Shown here one piece after another: positions 1-8,555 of a DNA stretch of 41,008 nucleotides. A program made the position numbers and the translations under genes. The DNA is from an uncultured Eubacteriales bacterium (GTDB lineage: Bacteria; Bacillota; Clostridia; Oscillospirales; Acutalibacteraceae). The stretch covers positions 1 to 41,008 of the forward strand of contig ONDU01000004.1 in the NCBI GenBank assembly GCA_900316615.1. Reading direction: 5' to 3'. A model generated the notes under the pieces. That model saw only the letters and a list, made by a program, of their open reading frames with translations, made no database searches and was not told where the DNA came from. Within the stretch, counting starts at the first letter, position 1, and each line of letters begins with the position of its first letter.

Positions 1-1
1 A

Positions 2-214
2 TCTCAGCTTAAATCTGTAGCATTGCAGAAAAGTGCAGTGAATTACGTTAAGCCCGGAAGCCTTAATGTTACAAACGGCAGCGAGCTTTTCCTTTATGCC
101 AATGTAGACAGACAATACATAGAACCGTCTTCTTCAAGCAGCTCATCGGGAGGAAGCAGTTCTCATACAAGTTCTTCGGGAAGATCACACGGAGGTATAA
201 GCGGAAGCTTTTAA
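2..214 (+). CDS. C-terminal end of a TPM-domain-like protein (partial)
   Basis: The open frame enters from the left edge (codons from base 2) and ends at TAA 212-214, so only about 70 C-terminal residues are seen. They hold a short beta-rich stretch (residues like SLNVTNGSELFLYANVDR) followed by a Ser/Gly-rich tail with SSSGRSHGG and a terminal GSF. In Clostridia this ending is typical of secreted or membrane-anchored TPM-domain proteins, whose low-complexity tail ends in a GGxF/GSF-like motif. The catalytic or binding domain lies outside the window, so the family call is an inference from the tail alone. Confidence 0.5.
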   Translation, partial: SQLKSVALQKSAVNYVKPGSLNVTNGSELFLYANVDRQYIEPSSSSSSSGGSSSHTSSSGRSHGGISGSF

Positions 215-273
215 CATGAATTATAACTTATTTTATGCGTAAAGCCTGATTCTTAAAAAATATAAAAAAACTA

Positions 274-302
274 TTGCATTTTGTAATAGTCTGTGTTAAA
301 AT
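274..302 (+). promoter_or_regulatory. Sigma-A-type promoter of rpmE
   Basis: TTGCAT (274-279), a 17-bp spacer and TAAAAT (297-302), with a TG just upstream of the -10. It lies about 40 bp before the rpmE start and is the only good match in the gap after the TPM-like gene. Confidence 0.55.
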
Positions 303-341
303 TATAACGTTGTTATGAAGGCTGAAAGAGGTGAAACGATA

Positions 342-548
342 ATGAAAGAGGGTATCCATCCTAATTATAAGCACACTACAATAACCTGTGCTTGTGGAAA
401 CGTAATCGAAACAGGTTCAACAAAGGAAAACATTCGTGTTGAAATCTGTTCAAAGTGTCATCCTTTCTTTACAGGCAAGCAGAAGCTTGTTGATACAGGT
501 GGACGTGTTGACAGATTTAACAAGCGTTTTGGTATCAAGAACAAATAA
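342..548 (+). CDS. rpmE: 50S ribosomal protein L31
   Basis: The 68-residue product matches bacterial L31: KEGIHPNY near the start, then CACGN, then [13 protein letters not shown] and a basic [10 protein letters not shown] end. The four cysteines (CxC and CxxC) mark the zinc-binding form of L31 rather than the zinc-free paralogue. An in-frame ATG at 315 would add nine residues, but ATG 342 is chosen because AAAGAGGTG at 325-333 sits at the right distance and the protein then has the normal L31 length. It forms its own unit, with a promoter upstream and a terminator at 561. Confidence 0.95.
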   Translation: MKEGIHPNYKHTTITCACGNVIETGSTKENIRVEICSKCHPFFTGKQKLVDTGGRVDRFNKRFGIKNK

Positions 549-560
549 GTTTTGGCTTTT

Positions 561-597
561 AAGCGACACAAATTCTTTTGTGTCGCTTATTAATTTT
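561..597 (+). terminator. Rho-independent terminator after rpmE
   Basis: Perfect 12-bp stem (561-572 with 577-588, arm AAGCGACACAAA), TTCT loop, then an A/T-rich tail ATTAATTTT. Confidence 0.8.
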
Positions 598-627
598 ACA
601 GAAAATAAAGCAGTGTGCAGGTGAAGA

Positions 628-1272
628 ATGTTGTCATATGAAAGCTATAAAACAGTAGAAAAAGAAGCGAATGATGAACTTACTGAAAAGCGTTCAAGAT
701 TTATAGGATACTGCAAGCCCGTAAAAAACGAGGAAGAAGCGATTCAATACATAAACAGTATAAAATCAAAACACTGGGACGCAAGACATAACGTATATGC
801 GTACTGCATTCAGGAGGGACAGATTAAACGCTATTCCGATGACGGCGAACCGCAGGGAACAGCCGGAGTTCCTGTGTTGGAGGTTCTGACAAAAAACCAA
901 ATTACAGATGTTGTGGTAGTTGTTACAAGATACTTCGGAGGAATACTTCTTGGTACGGGAGGACTGGTGAGGGCGTATTCTGCTTCGGCAAAAAAGGTGG
1001 TTGAAGCTGCAGGCGTAATAAATATGGTCAGGTGCAGCGTATGTACACTGGTATGTGACTATAACCGCTACGGAAAAGTTTCGTCCCTAATACCGCAAAG
1101 CGGAGGTATTATTGATGAAAGCAGCTTCGGTTCTGACGTAAGCATAACATTTCATATAAGGTCAGATTATCTGGAAAGATTTAACAGACTGCTCGCAGAT
1201 GCAACCTGTGGGGAGCTTTGCTCCAATACTGAGCACGAGGACTATTTTGCTATGGAGGAACAGCAGATATAA
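628..1272 (+). CDS. YigZ/IMPACT (UPF0029) family protein
   Basis: The 214-residue protein carries the UPF0029 N-terminal domain: EKRSRFIGYCKPV, HWDARHNVYAY, YSDDGEPQGTAG, VVVVTRYFGGILLGTGGLVRAY. The second half is the smaller ferredoxin-like C-terminal domain of YigZ proteins. The family is linked to translation regulation in eukaryotes (IMPACT); its bacterial role is not settled. ATG 628 follows GCAGGTG at a normal distance. The stop is 18 bp before repeat element R1, and no T-tract terminator is seen. Confidence 0.9.
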   Translation: MLSYESYKTVEKEANDELTEKRSRFIGYCKPVKNEEEAIQYINSIKSKHWDARHNVYAYCIQEGQIKRYSDDGEPQGTAGVPVLEVLTKNQITDVVVVVTRYFGGILLGTGGLVRAYSASAKKVVEAAGVINMVRCSVCTLVCDYNRYGKVSSLIPQSGGIIDESSFGSDVSITFHIRSDYLERFNRLLADATCGELCSNTEHEDYFAMEEQQI

Positions 1273-1290
1273 GTCTTGTACTCAGGTTTT

Positions 1291-1382
1291 GCGATTGCAG
1301 ACCACGGCTGTATACAGCCGTGGTGTTCAAAGCGAAGCTTTGAACCGCCTCAAAAGCAAAGCTTTTGAGGTGCTGCAATCGC
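1291..1382. repeat. Cloverleaf repeat element R1
   Basis: Outer inverted repeat GCGATTGCAG (1291-1300) / CTGCAATCGC (1373-1382) encloses three hairpins: 1301-1324 (arm ACCACGGCTG, loop TATA), 1325-1345 (arm GTTCAAAGC, loop GAA) and 1348-1370 (arm CCTCAAAAGC, loop AAA). It lies between the YigZ gene and the dnaD-like promoter. Family described under R2 and in the findings. Confidence 0.9.
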
Positions 1383-1467
1383 ATATGTACAAAAACCGCA
1401 TTTCAGGAAAAAACACGGTATTTTATGCTGAAAATATAAAAACTGTGTATCATAAACAGAAATTTTG

Positions 1468-1476
1468 TGGTATAAT
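1468..1476 (+). promoter_or_regulatory. Extended -10 promoter of the dnaD-like gene
   Basis: TGGTATAAT (TG 1468-1469, TATAAT 1471-1476) forms an extended -10 element. No good -35 hexamer is seen 17 bp upstream. It sits 35 bp before the ATG at 1511. Confidence 0.5.
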
Positions 1477-1510
1477 CAGTAAAGAAAGTAAAGCAGGGGA
1501 GTGAATACTG

Positions 1511-2674
1511 ATGAAGTATTATGAAACAGGCTCAGGAATATGGGGAAGTGTTTTTGCCGTGCCTACAGATGTTGTGGATAAGCACATAAAGCTTGCCGGA
1601 GCTACACAGCTCAAGGTATTGCTCTGGCTTTTAAGAAACAGCTCAAGACGTGAGAAAATTACAGCAAACGATATAGCCGCAGCCCTGAATATGAATCCTA
1701 TAGATGTAAAGGATTGTATGGAATTTTGGTACGGAGTAGGTCTTTTGAAGAATGATAATAATTCAGGAGATGAAATAAGCAGTTCTTATGAAAAAATATC
1801 TGAGGTTGATTTTTCATCTGAAATTTCCGAAGAAGCTGTTTCTGAAAGAGCAGTAAGAGATAATGAAAAGGAAGATGTTTTTCAAAAAAGTCCTGCAATC
1901 AGAACAGACAGGGGAAGTGAAATAAAGACAGCAGCAGAAAGCTATGTTCCGCCGAGAAGAACTATAGCGAGAGCACAGAAGCCTGATTCGGTAGAGGTAG
2001 CACAAAGAATAGCAAACGATGATAATTTTGCTGTTTTGCTGGAGATGACGGAGCAGCTGCTCGCACGACCGTTAACAAACAATGATTCAGCAACGCTTTT
2101 GTTAATGCACGACAGCGACGGACTTCCGTATGAGGTAATTACAATGATACTCCACTTTGCAAAGAGCGAGAACAATCTGAAAATGAGGTATATAGAGAAG
2201 CTCGGACGTGAATGGGGAGATGCAGGAATAGACACGCTTGAGAAGGCAGAGGAAAAAATAAATTCTATAATGCAGTCAAAGGAAGCGTGGAATATTGTAT
2301 GCTCGGCATTCGGACTTAATAAGGGTATGTCACAGCCTACAGCACAGCAGAAGGAATATGCGGAGCTTTGGATAAACAAGTGGGGTTATGGTGAGAATAT
2401 GCTCAGAAATGCTTACGAAATCTGTATGAACAGCCGTGGTGAATTTAGACTCAACTATATAAATGGAATCATAAGGAAATGGCATTCGGAAGGCATCTTA
2501 ACGGAAAAGGACTTGGCTGACAGCAAAAGAGAGAGAGAATACGCACAAAAAAGCAGTGCAGAAGTCTCATATGAAAATACGAAAGCAGATAAAGGCGGTA
2601 CACCTTCAAAAACTAACTCGTCAAATACTTCATATTCAATAGATGCTTTCAAGGAATACGATGTTTTTGAATAA
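1511..2674 (+). CDS. DnaD-domain primosome protein
   Basis: A 387-residue protein with a winged-helix N-terminus (about 20-80: LKVLLWLLRNSSRREKITA, then a DIAAALNM recognition helix), a charged low-complexity linker (about 85-160) and a C-terminal DnaD domain (about 270-350) ending in FRLNYINGIIRKWHSEG. DnaD proteins help load the replicative helicase at DnaA- or PriA-opened DNA. The next gene encodes the DnaI/DnaC-like loader 28 bp downstream, so the two probably form one primosome operon. The linker is less conserved than either domain. ATG 1511 follows AGCAGGGGAG. Confidence 0.88.
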   Translation: MKYYETGSGIWGSVFAVPTDVVDKHIKLAGATQLKVLLWLLRNSSRREKITANDIAAALNMNPIDVKDCMEFWYGVGLLKNDNNSGDEISSSYEKISEVDFSSEISEEAVSERAVRDNEKEDVFQKSPAIRTDRGSEIKTAAESYVPPRRTIARAQKPDSVEVAQRIANDDNFAVLLEMTEQLLARPLTNNDSATLLLMHDSDGLPYEVITMILHFAKSENNLKMRYIEKLGREWGDAGIDTLEKAEEKINSIMQSKEAWNIVCSAFGLNKGMSQPTAQQKEYAELWINKWGYGENMLRNAYEICMNSRGEFRLNYINGIIRKWHSEGILTEKDLADSKREREYAQKSSAEVSYENTKADKGGTPSKTNSSNTSYSIDAFKEYDVFE

Positions 2675-2702
2675 GGCAAAGGGAAATGCGGGGTGAATTA
2701 AT

Positions 2703-3701
2703 TTGGGCTATGATAAAAAAGTATACGAGGAAGCAGACAGCATAATCCGTGAAAGACGCAACAAGGCACTGAAAGCATCCGAGCTTAAAAAGGAAAGCTT
2801 TTTCAGAGAATACCCCGAGGCGAAGCAGCTTGAAAAGAAGCTTAACTATACGATGACTAAGCTCATAAGGATTGTGCTAAACGGTGAGCTTGAGCTGAAA
2901 ATTGCATTGAATGAGCTTAAAAAGGAAAATCTTGCCATACAGGAAGAAATCAATAAGATTTACAGAAAGGCGGGTATAAGGGCTGAGGAGCTTGAGCCTG
3001 AATTTTTTTGCAAATTATGTGATGATAAGGGAGAAAAAGACGGCAGGGTATGCGAATGCTACAGAAAGCTTGTCAAGGAAATAGCCTGCAATAATCTTAA
3101 CAGACTTTCACCGTTCAAGCTTTCGTCCTTTCAGACTTTTTCTCTTGAATATTACAACTACAAAATTAAGGACGGCGAAAAAGTCTCAGAGCGTGAGCTT
3201 ATGGGAAAATATTTCGGGTTCTGCCAAAATTATGCGAAAACCTTTAGTGTAAATTCAAGAAATATTCTTATGCGTGGAAATACCGGACTTGGGAAAACGC
3301 ATCTTTCGCTTGCGATAGCAAGAGAAGTTATAGAAAGAGGCTTTGGAGTAATATATTGTTCCACACCCGAAATTTTATCTAAGCTTGAGAAAGAACGTTT
3401 CGGAAAGTCCTACAACAATTCTGATGATTCGGAAGAAGCTCTGAAGGAATGTGATTTGCTTATACTTGATGATGTAGGCTCTGAATTTCATACGTCATTT
3501 ACAAAAAATATTATATATAATATAATAAATTTCAGAATATCCCACGGTAAGCCCACAATAATAAGCACCAATCTGGAGCTTGAAGAACTGGAGGTTATGT
3601 ATTCTCAAAGACTTGTATCACGTCTTATGGGGGAATATGTAATTATGAATTTTGTAGGAACGGATATTCGTCAGGTTAAGCGTCTTGAAAAGTATACCTG
3701 A
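2703..3701 (+). CDS. DnaI/DnaC-type helicase-loader ATPase
   Basis: A 332-residue AAA+ ATPase. An N-terminal coiled region is followed by a Cys cluster (about 103-122: FFCKLCDDKG, VCEC) like that of DnaI/DnaC, then Walker A GNTGLGKTH (about 192-200), Walker B LLILDDVG (about 252-259) and an arginine-containing sensor region SQRLVSRLMG. It should load the replicative DNA helicase together with the upstream DnaD protein. The start is TTG 2703, behind GGGGTG; no better ATG lies near. The family also includes IstB, but no transposase is adjacent and the DnaD partner supports the replication role. Confidence 0.88.
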   Translation: MGYDKKVYEEADSIIRERRNKALKASELKKESFFREYPEAKQLEKKLNYTMTKLIRIVLNGELELKIALNELKKENLAIQEEINKIYRKAGIRAEELEPEFFCKLCDDKGEKDGRVCECYRKLVKEIACNNLNRLSPFKLSSFQTFSLEYYNYKIKDGEKVSERELMGKYFGFCQNYAKTFSVNSRNILMRGNTGLGKTHLSLAIAREVIERGFGVIYCSTPEILSKLEKERFGKSYNNSDDSEEALKECDLLILDDVGSEFHTSFTKNIIYNIINFRISHGKPTIISTNLELEELEVMYSQRLVSRLMGEYVIMNFVGTDIRQVKRLEKYT

Positions 3702-3784
3702 AATTATTATTGTGCAGGGAAATAATCTTTAATCTGATAAGGATTATTGTAAAAATATTTTTATTAAACAAAGGTGGTATAACT

Positions 3785-4012
3785 ATGAACATTGATAAGA
3801 ACACAAAGGCTTCGGAAATAATGTCGAAATACCCTTGGCTTTTGGATGAGCTGGTAAAGGTAAGCGATAAGTTCCAGTTTGCAAAAACTCCGATAGGAAG
3901 TATGATGCTTAAAAATGCGACTATAGCCGATATAAGCAAAAAGGTAGGGATAAATGAAAATGACCTTATTAGTAAGCTTACGGACTTTATAAAATCGCAT
4001 AACGGAAAGTAA
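3785..4012 (+). CDS. DUF1858-family small protein
   Basis: 75 residues beginning MNIDKNTKASEIMSKYPWL, the start expected of DUF1858 proteins, the domain also found at the N-terminus of ScdA/RIC iron-sulfur repair proteins. The C-terminal half is helical (IADISKKVGINENDLISKL). The usual cysteine motif of DUF1858 is absent: positions after the KTPIGSMML stretch carry no Cys, so metal binding is doubtful. ATG 3785 is chosen over an upstream GTG/TTG because AAAGGTGG (3769-3776) fits. A strong terminator follows. Confidence 0.8.
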   Translation: MNIDKNTKASEIMSKYPWLLDELVKVSDKFQFAKTPIGSMMLKNATIADISKKVGINENDLISKLTDFIKSHNGK

Positions 4013-4027
4013 TCTTCAAATTTTTAC

Positions 4028-4068
4028 GGAGCTGCAGCAAAATTGATTTTTTGTGCAGCTCCTTTTTA
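4028..4068 (+). terminator. Rho-independent terminator after the DUF1858 gene
   Basis: Stem GGAGCTGCA (4028-4036) / TGCAGCTCC (4054-4062), with AAAA/TTTT pairs possible inside the loop, followed by TTTTT. Confidence 0.85.
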
Positions 4069-4162
4069 GAGCCTTGAATTTATATAACTGCTGCTTTTGC
4101 CTTAAATGGGTCACATATGTTTACAATGCATAAATTTTGTGCAGCTTAAATTTGATTTTGGC

Positions 4163-4191
4163 TTGATTATTGCAGAAATTTTTTCTATAAT
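4163..4191 (+). promoter_or_regulatory. Sigma-A promoter of the membrane-protein gene
   Basis: TTGATT (4163-4168), 17-bp spacer, TATAAT (4186-4191); 37 bp before the ATG at 4228. Confidence 0.7.
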
Positions 4192-4227
4192 ATATGTGCA
4201 TACAATGAAAGGACAGAAGGTGACAAT

Positions 4228-4899
4228 ATGTCTGTAAAAACAAAAGCAACAGTTTCGCTTATCATAAATTTTCTGATTGCAGCGGTAACAACAGGTATAA
4301 TAATTTCTTATTTTTTTACGGAAAGCAATCTCATAAAAAACAAGGAAGAAATATTTCAGTTTTTTACAACGGATTCAAATATTCTGGCAGCAGCTGCGGC
4401 CTTTGTCGTGATGATATTTGATATAAAAATTCTCAGGGGAAAAGCGGAAAAAATACCCGAAGCTGCAATAATTTTAAAGTTTGCAGGTACGGCGTGTCTT
4501 ATGATTACGTTTCTGACAAGCCTGTTCTATCTTGTACCTATGTACGGATTTTCGTTCATATTCGGCGGAACGTTCCTGCATATGCATATGACTGCTCCTC
4601 TTATGTCGCTCCTCTCATTATGTATATTTGAAAAGGGCGAAAGGCTCAGTTTTATGAAGTCACATCTTGCTTATGTACCTATGGCTGTCTACGCTGCGGT
4701 TTATTTCATAATGGTAAGCGTAATAGGAGAGGCAAACGGAGGCTGGAGAGATTTGTATTCCTTCGGCAAAAACGGAATTGGTTTTATAACTATAGCTATT
4801 ATTGCAGAGGATATAATAGTTGTAAATCTTATAAGGATTGCTTACAATCTTGGTATTAAAAAGAAAAAAATGCCTGAGCAGTCAGACGATGATGTTTGA
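4228..4899 (+). CDS. Six-helix integral membrane protein, unknown function
   Basis: A 223-residue protein with about six hydrophobic segments: near 8-28, 48-66, 82-103, 109-128, 145-162 and 178-198. It has a conserved-looking FTTDSN just before the second helix and a C-terminal KKKK tail, which suggests a cytoplasmic C-terminus. The FTTDSN..helix pattern recalls Pr6Pr/FAR-17a-like bacterial membrane proteins, but the match is too weak to assign a function. It is monocistronic, with its own promoter and the rpsU promoter directly downstream. Confidence 0.75.
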   Translation: MSVKTKATVSLIINFLIAAVTTGIIISYFFTESNLIKNKEEIFQFFTTDSNILAAAAAFVVMIFDIKILRGKAEKIPEAAIILKFAGTACLMITFLTSLFYLVPMYGFSFIFGGTFLHMHMTAPLMSLLSLCIFEKGERLSFMKSHLAYVPMAVYAAVYFIMVSVIGEANGGWRDLYSFGKNGIGFITIAIIAEDIIVVNLIRIAYNLGIKKKKMPEQSDDDV

Positions 4900-4967
4900 T
4901 TGAGAACATACTTAATAAATTCTTATCATTTTATTGTTAAATATTTTCTTAAATTTATACATAAGTC

Positions 4968-4996
4968 TTGACATAGATATATATTTACTGTATAAT
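4968..4996 (+). promoter_or_regulatory. Strong sigma-A promoter of rpsU
   Basis: Consensus TTGACA (4968-4973), 17-bp spacer and TATAAT (4991-4996). This is one of the best promoters in the window, as expected for a ribosomal gene. Confidence 0.85.
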
Positions 4997-5056
4997 AACC
5001 AGTGCAGATGTGTGCAATAATACCCAATGCCACAAGGCGGATGGGAGGGAAGATAG

Positions 5057-5233
5057 ATGGCAGAAATCAGAATAAAGGATAACGAATCTCTTGAAAGTGC
5101 ACTCAGAAGATTTAAGAAGCAATGTGCAAGAGCAGGCGTTATTGCTGAGGTGCGTAAAAGAGAGGCTTATGAGAAACCTTCCGTAAAGCGTAAGAAGAAG
5201 TCTGAAGCAGCTCGTAAGCGTAAGTTTAAGTAA
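5057..5233 (+). CDS. rpsU: 30S ribosomal protein S21
   Basis: A short 58-residue frame starting [20 protein letters not shown], then [20 protein letters not shown] and a Lys/Arg-rich tail ending RKRKFK. This is the full S21 pattern and normal length. ATG 5057 follows GGGAGGG (5043-5049) at 7-8 bp. S21 contacts the 16S rRNA 3' end and helps mRNA base pairing in initiation. The gene has a consensus promoter and its own hairpin terminator. Confidence 0.96.
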   Translation: MAEIRIKDNESLESALRRFKKQCARAGVIAEVRKREAYEKPSVKRKKKSEAARKRKFK

Positions 5234-5250
5234 ACTATTTATTTTAATTT

Positions 5251-5283
5251 AACAAAGGACGAGCTGCGGCTTGTCCTTTTGTG
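5251..5283 (+). terminator. Hairpin terminator after rpsU
   Basis: Arms ACAAAGGAC / GTCCTTTTGT with one bulged T, extended by GAGC/GCTT around a TGCG loop, with T-rich 3' side. It overlaps the region just before the YqeG-type gene and argues against starting that gene at TTG 5271, which lies inside the stem. Confidence 0.65.
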
Positions 5284-5303
5284 CTTTATATGAGGAAGAA
5301 AAA

Positions 5304-5822
5304 TTGAGAACCCTGTTTTTTAAAAGCTTATCGGATATAGATATATCCATATTGAAAAATCTTGGAATAGATTGTGTTTTGCTTGATATCGACAACACGA
5401 TAAAGCCATACGGAGCTGAAAAAGTAGAAGCTGTGTATGCTGTTTGGATAGATGAAGCAAGAGCAGCAGGTATAAATGTGATACTGTGTTCAAATAATTA
5501 CAGACGCAATGTCGAGCCGATAGCAAGACAGCTTGGCTGTGATTTTGTAGCGTTCTGCCTTAAGCCGTCGCCGTTAGGATATTTCAGGGCATATATGAAG
5601 TCAAAGACGAAAATAAGAAGAATACTTATCATAGGCGATCAGTTTTTTACGGATATACTTGGAGGAAAATTTATGTTTATAAAAACTTTTCTCGTAGATC
5701 CTATTTCGGAGGAAAGCGAAGGCTCTACCGTAAAAATCAGAAGAATGCTGACAAAGCCGTTCACAGAAAGAATAAAGAACAGGGAAAACATATATTGTAA
5801 AGGAAGTAAGAAGGAGAAATGA
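5304..5822 (+). CDS. YqeG-family HAD-IIIA phosphatase
   Basis: A 172-residue HAD-superfamily protein. Motif I is LLDIDNT (Asp28 and Asp30), motif II LCSNN, the conserved Lys is in KPSPLGY and motif III IIGDQFFTDILGG. This is the YqeG (HAD IIIA, PGPase-like) pattern; in Bacillus the gene lies with aroE/nadD-region genes. TTG 5304 is chosen because GAGGAAG lies 5-6 bp upstream and it clears the rpsU terminator; TTG 5271 is the alternative. The stop overlaps the aroQ start (ATGA), so the two are translationally coupled. The exact substrate is unknown. Confidence 0.82.
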   Translation: MRTLFFKSLSDIDISILKNLGIDCVLLDIDNTIKPYGAEKVEAVYAVWIDEARAAGINVILCSNNYRRNVEPIARQLGCDFVAFCLKPSPLGYFRAYMKSKTKIRRILIIGDQFFTDILGGKFMFIKTFLVDPISEESEGSTVKIRRMLTKPFTERIKNRENIYCKGSKKEK

Positions 5823-6256
5823 AAAAGAAAGTACTGTTGCTGCTTGGTCCAAACCTTAACCTTGTAGGAATAAGGGAAAAATCCGTATATGGAGAGGTAA
5901 ATGCAGAAACCATAGAAGATAATGTAAAAAGATACGGTGAAAGTATCGGAATAGAAGTAACGGTGTTCCAGTCCAACTGGGAGGGAGCAATAATCGACGA
6001 GATACATAAGGCACGTACCGTTTACGATGCAGTTATAATCAATCCCGGAGCATTGACACACTACAGCTATGCTGTACATGACGCTATAAAGGGAGTAGGA
6101 ATACCTTTCATAGAGGTACATATGTCGAATATACACAAGAGAGAGGAATTCAGGCACAAGTCCGTAACCGCTCCTGCATGTGTGGGACAGATAGCCGGCT
6201 TCGGTGCAAAGGGATATGAGCTTGCACTTTCCTATATTGCGGAAACGGAGCTTTGA
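5819..6256 (+). CDS. aroQ: Type II 3-dehydroquinate dehydratase
   Basis: 145 residues, the normal length for type II enzymes, with all active-site residues visible: Arg19 and Tyr24 on the flexible lid, Asn75 and His81 in INPGALTHYS, and His101 in VHMSNIHKRE. It converts 3-dehydroquinate to 3-dehydroshikimate in the shikimate pathway, as a dodecamer in the cytoplasm. It overlaps the YqeG-type gene by four bases at 5' and its stop abuts the peptidase start. No other shikimate gene is present nearby. Confidence 0.95.
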   Translation: MKKKVLLLLGPNLNLVGIREKSVYGEVNAETIEDNVKRYGESIGIEVTVFQSNWEGAIIDEIHKARTVYDAVIINPGALTHYSYAVHDAIKGVGIPFIEVHMSNIHKREEFRHKSVTAPACVGQIAGFGAKGYELALSYIAETEL

Positions 6257-6258
6257 TT

Positions 6259-7335
6259 ATGGAAAAAAGAATATCCCGTCTGCAAAAAAATATAAAGGGT
6301 GACGGCAAGGCTTTTCTGATAACCTCAGGTGTAAACAGATTTTATCTTACGGACTTTTCATCATCTGAGGGAGCAGTGCTTATAACAAAAAAAAATGCTT
6401 ATCTGCTGGTTGATTTCCGCTATGGGGAAGCGGCAGAAAAAACGGCTAAAAGCTGTAAGACTATTGTGTTTAAAAAGCTTTTGGAAAGTGTAAAGCAGAT
6501 ATGTTCAGAGGAAAAAATAAATGAAATGTTTGTCGAAAGAGAAAATGTGACTCTTGCAAAAGCCGACAGATACAGAAAAGCATTTAAAGACTTTGATGTT
6601 AAGCTTTCCGATGACGGAATACTTGATACCTTGCTTTGCAATCTAAGAAAGGTAAAAAGCAGTGACGAAATAAGTATGCTTAAGACTGCACAAAGAATTT
6701 CTGAGGAAGCCTATACAGAAATTCTCAACTACGTAAAGCCCGGAGTTTCCGAAAGGGAAATTGCTCTTGAGCTTGAATACCTTATGCGAAAAAAGGGAGC
6801 TGACGGTGTTTCGTTTGACCTTATTACAATATCTGGTAAAAAGACAGCTTTGCCTCATGGAGTTCCTGATGATAACGTGGTTAAAGAAGGAGATTTCTTT
6901 TTAAGCGATATAGGAGCTTTGTACAGGGGTTATCACAGCGATATGACAAGAACTGTTGCGGTAGGCTATGCTACAGACGAAATGCTGAAGGTTTATGATA
7001 TAGTTCTTGAGGCTCAGCTCTCTGCTCTGGAAAAGGTAAGAAACGGAGTCAAGGCAGGTACTATAGACAGCACGGCGAGAAATATTATAGAAAGTTACGG
7101 TTACGGCGATAAATTCGGACATTCCACGGGTCACGGAGTAGGTCTTGATATACATGAGCAGCCGACTGTATATAAAACCAACGATACAATACTCAGCGAG
7201 GGAATGATTATAACCGTAGAACCGGGGATATATCTTCCCGATAAGTTCGGAATAAGAATTGAGGATATGCTTGCGGTTACCAAAAACGGCTGCGATAATT
7301 TTGCAGGTATTGATAAAAATTTGATAATATTATGA
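6259..7335 (+). CDS. Xaa-Pro aminopeptidase (M24B family)
   Basis: A 358-residue protein with an N-terminal creatinase-like domain (about 1-125) and a C-terminal pita-bread metallopeptidase domain. The five metal ligands are visible: Asp in LSDIGA, Asp in HSDMTRTV, His in HSTGHGVG, Glu in VEPGIY and Glu in IRIEDM. It should remove an N-terminal residue preceding proline. ATG 6259 is preferred over TTG 6253, which overlaps the aroQ stop, because GGAG lies 8 bp upstream. In many Firmicutes this gene follows aroQ and precedes efp; here efp is absent and element R2 follows after 28 bp. Confidence 0.92.
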   Translation: MEKRISRLQKNIKGDGKAFLITSGVNRFYLTDFSSSEGAVLITKKNAYLLVDFRYGEAAEKTAKSCKTIVFKKLLESVKQICSEEKINEMFVERENVTLAKADRYRKAFKDFDVKLSDDGILDTLLCNLRKVKSSDEISMLKTAQRISEEAYTEILNYVKPGVSEREIALELEYLMRKKGADGVSFDLITISGKKTALPHGVPDDNVVKEGDFFLSDIGALYRGYHSDMTRTVAVGYATDEMLKVYDIVLEAQLSALEKVRNGVKAGTIDSTARNIIESYGYGDKFGHSTGHGVGLDIHEQPTVYKTNDTILSEGMIITVEPGIYLPDKFGIRIEDMLAVTKNGCDNFAGIDKNLIIL

Positions 7336-7363
7336 TATAATATCCAAGTTTGAGCGTGATGAG

Positions 7364-7460
7364 GCGATTGCAGACCGTTTCGGACATTTGTCCGAAACGA
7401 AATTTCAAGCTTAAGCTTGAAATTTGGCAAAAGCGGAACGCTTTTGCCGTCTGCAATCGC
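7364..7460. repeat. Cloverleaf repeat element R2
   Basis: Outer arms GCGATTGCAGAC / GTCTGCAATCGC (7364-7375 / 7449-7460) enclose three hairpins with almost no unpaired bases between them: 7376-7399 (arm CGTTTCGGAC, loop ATTT), 7400-7425 (perfect palindrome, arm AAATTTCAAGCTT) and 7426-7448 (arm GGCAAAAGCG, loop GAA). It lies 28 bp after the peptidase stop. Nearly identical to R3 on the other side of queA. Confidence 0.93.
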
Positions 7461-7505
7461 AGTATGAGCAAAGCCTAAAATTGATATTGTTGAGGAAGTG
7501 TTATT

Positions 7506-8531
7506 TTGCTGAAAACAAGTGACTTTTACTATGAGCTTCCAAAGGAGCTTATTGCACAGACACCTGCACAGCCGAGAGATTCGTCAAGGCTTATGGTTAT
7601 AGACAGAAAAAGAAAAACTGTAGAACACAGGCATTTTTACGATATAACTGAATATCTGAAAGAGGGCGACTGTCTGATAGTAAACGACTCACGTGTATTG
7701 CCTGCGAGAATTTACGGAACTAAAAAAACCGGAGCAAGAGTAGAATTTCTGCTTTTGTCGCAGTCATACGGAAATGTATGGGAGTGTCTTTCAAAGCCGG
7801 GCAAAAAGGCAAGAGAAGGTGATGAGTTCAGCTTTGGTGATGTAATGAAATGCAGAGTAAAAGAGGTGCTTGAAAACGGAAACAGGCTTGTTGAGTTTGA
7901 ATGTGAGGAAAACTTTTATTCAGCACTTGACAAGGTGGGACAAATGCCGCTTCCGCCCTATATAACAAAAAAACTTGAGGATAAGGAGCGGTATCAGACA
8001 GTATACAGCAGAGAGCTTGGTTCTGCGGCAGCACCCACGGCAGGACTTCACTTTACGCCCGAGCTTATGCGTAAAATTGAGAACAAGGGAGTAAAAATAG
8101 GATATGTAACACTTCATGTAGGACTGGGTACGTTCAGACCTGTAAAGGTGGACGATGTAACGGAACATAAAATGCACTCAGAGCATTACGAAATGCCGGA
8201 AAAAACTGCAAGGCTGATAAATCAGACAAAAGAAAACGGAGGAAGGGTTATAGCGGTAGGTACGACAAGCTGCCGTACTCTTGAAACCGTTGCAAAGGAG
8301 CACAACGGAAAGGCAGAGGCCTGCGAGGGCTTTACCGATATTTTTATCTATCCCGGGTATGAATTCAAGCTTTTGGACGGGCTTATAACGAATTTTCATC
8401 TTCCCGAAAGTACCCTTATAATGCTTGTGTCAGCCTTTGCCGGTTATGATACCATTATGAACAGCTATAAAACTGCGGTAGAGGAAAAATACAGATTTTT
8501 CTCATTCGGAGATGCCATGGCTATATTCTGA
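7506..8531 (+). CDS. queA: S-adenosylmethionine:tRNA ribosyltransferase-isomerase
   Basis: A 341-residue QueA, full length: [23 protein letters not shown] at the start (split here as [12 protein letters not shown] and [11 protein letters not shown]), [36 protein letters not shown] and [14 protein letters not shown]. It transfers the ribosyl part of SAM to preQ1 in tRNA to make epoxyqueuosine. Start TTG 7506 lies 5-8 bp behind GAGGAAGTG. It sits with tgt, the preceding step of queuosine synthesis, but is isolated by R2 and R3 on both sides. Confidence 0.95.
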   Translation: MLKTSDFYYELPKELIAQTPAQPRDSSRLMVIDRKRKTVEHRHFYDITEYLKEGDCLIVNDSRVLPARIYGTKKTGARVEFLLLSQSYGNVWECLSKPGKKAREGDEFSFGDVMKCRVKEVLENGNRLVEFECEENFYSALDKVGQMPLPPYITKKLEDKERYQTVYSRELGSAAAPTAGLHFTPELMRKIENKGVKIGYVTLHVGLGTFRPVKVDDVTEHKMHSEHYEMPEKTARLINQTKENGGRVIAVGTTSCRTLETVAKEHNGKAEACEGFTDIFIYPGYEFKLLDGLITNFHLPESTLIMLVSAFAGYDTIMNSYKTAVEEKYRFFSFGDAMAIF

Positions 8532-8555
8532 AAAGCTGTATGGTGCGGTAAAGAA

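Noticed and set aside
1199..1504. Open frame of 101 codons running through R1
   Set aside because: It overlaps the end of the YigZ gene and crosses the R1 hairpins and the dnaD promoter; the translation has no family pattern and no ribosome site.
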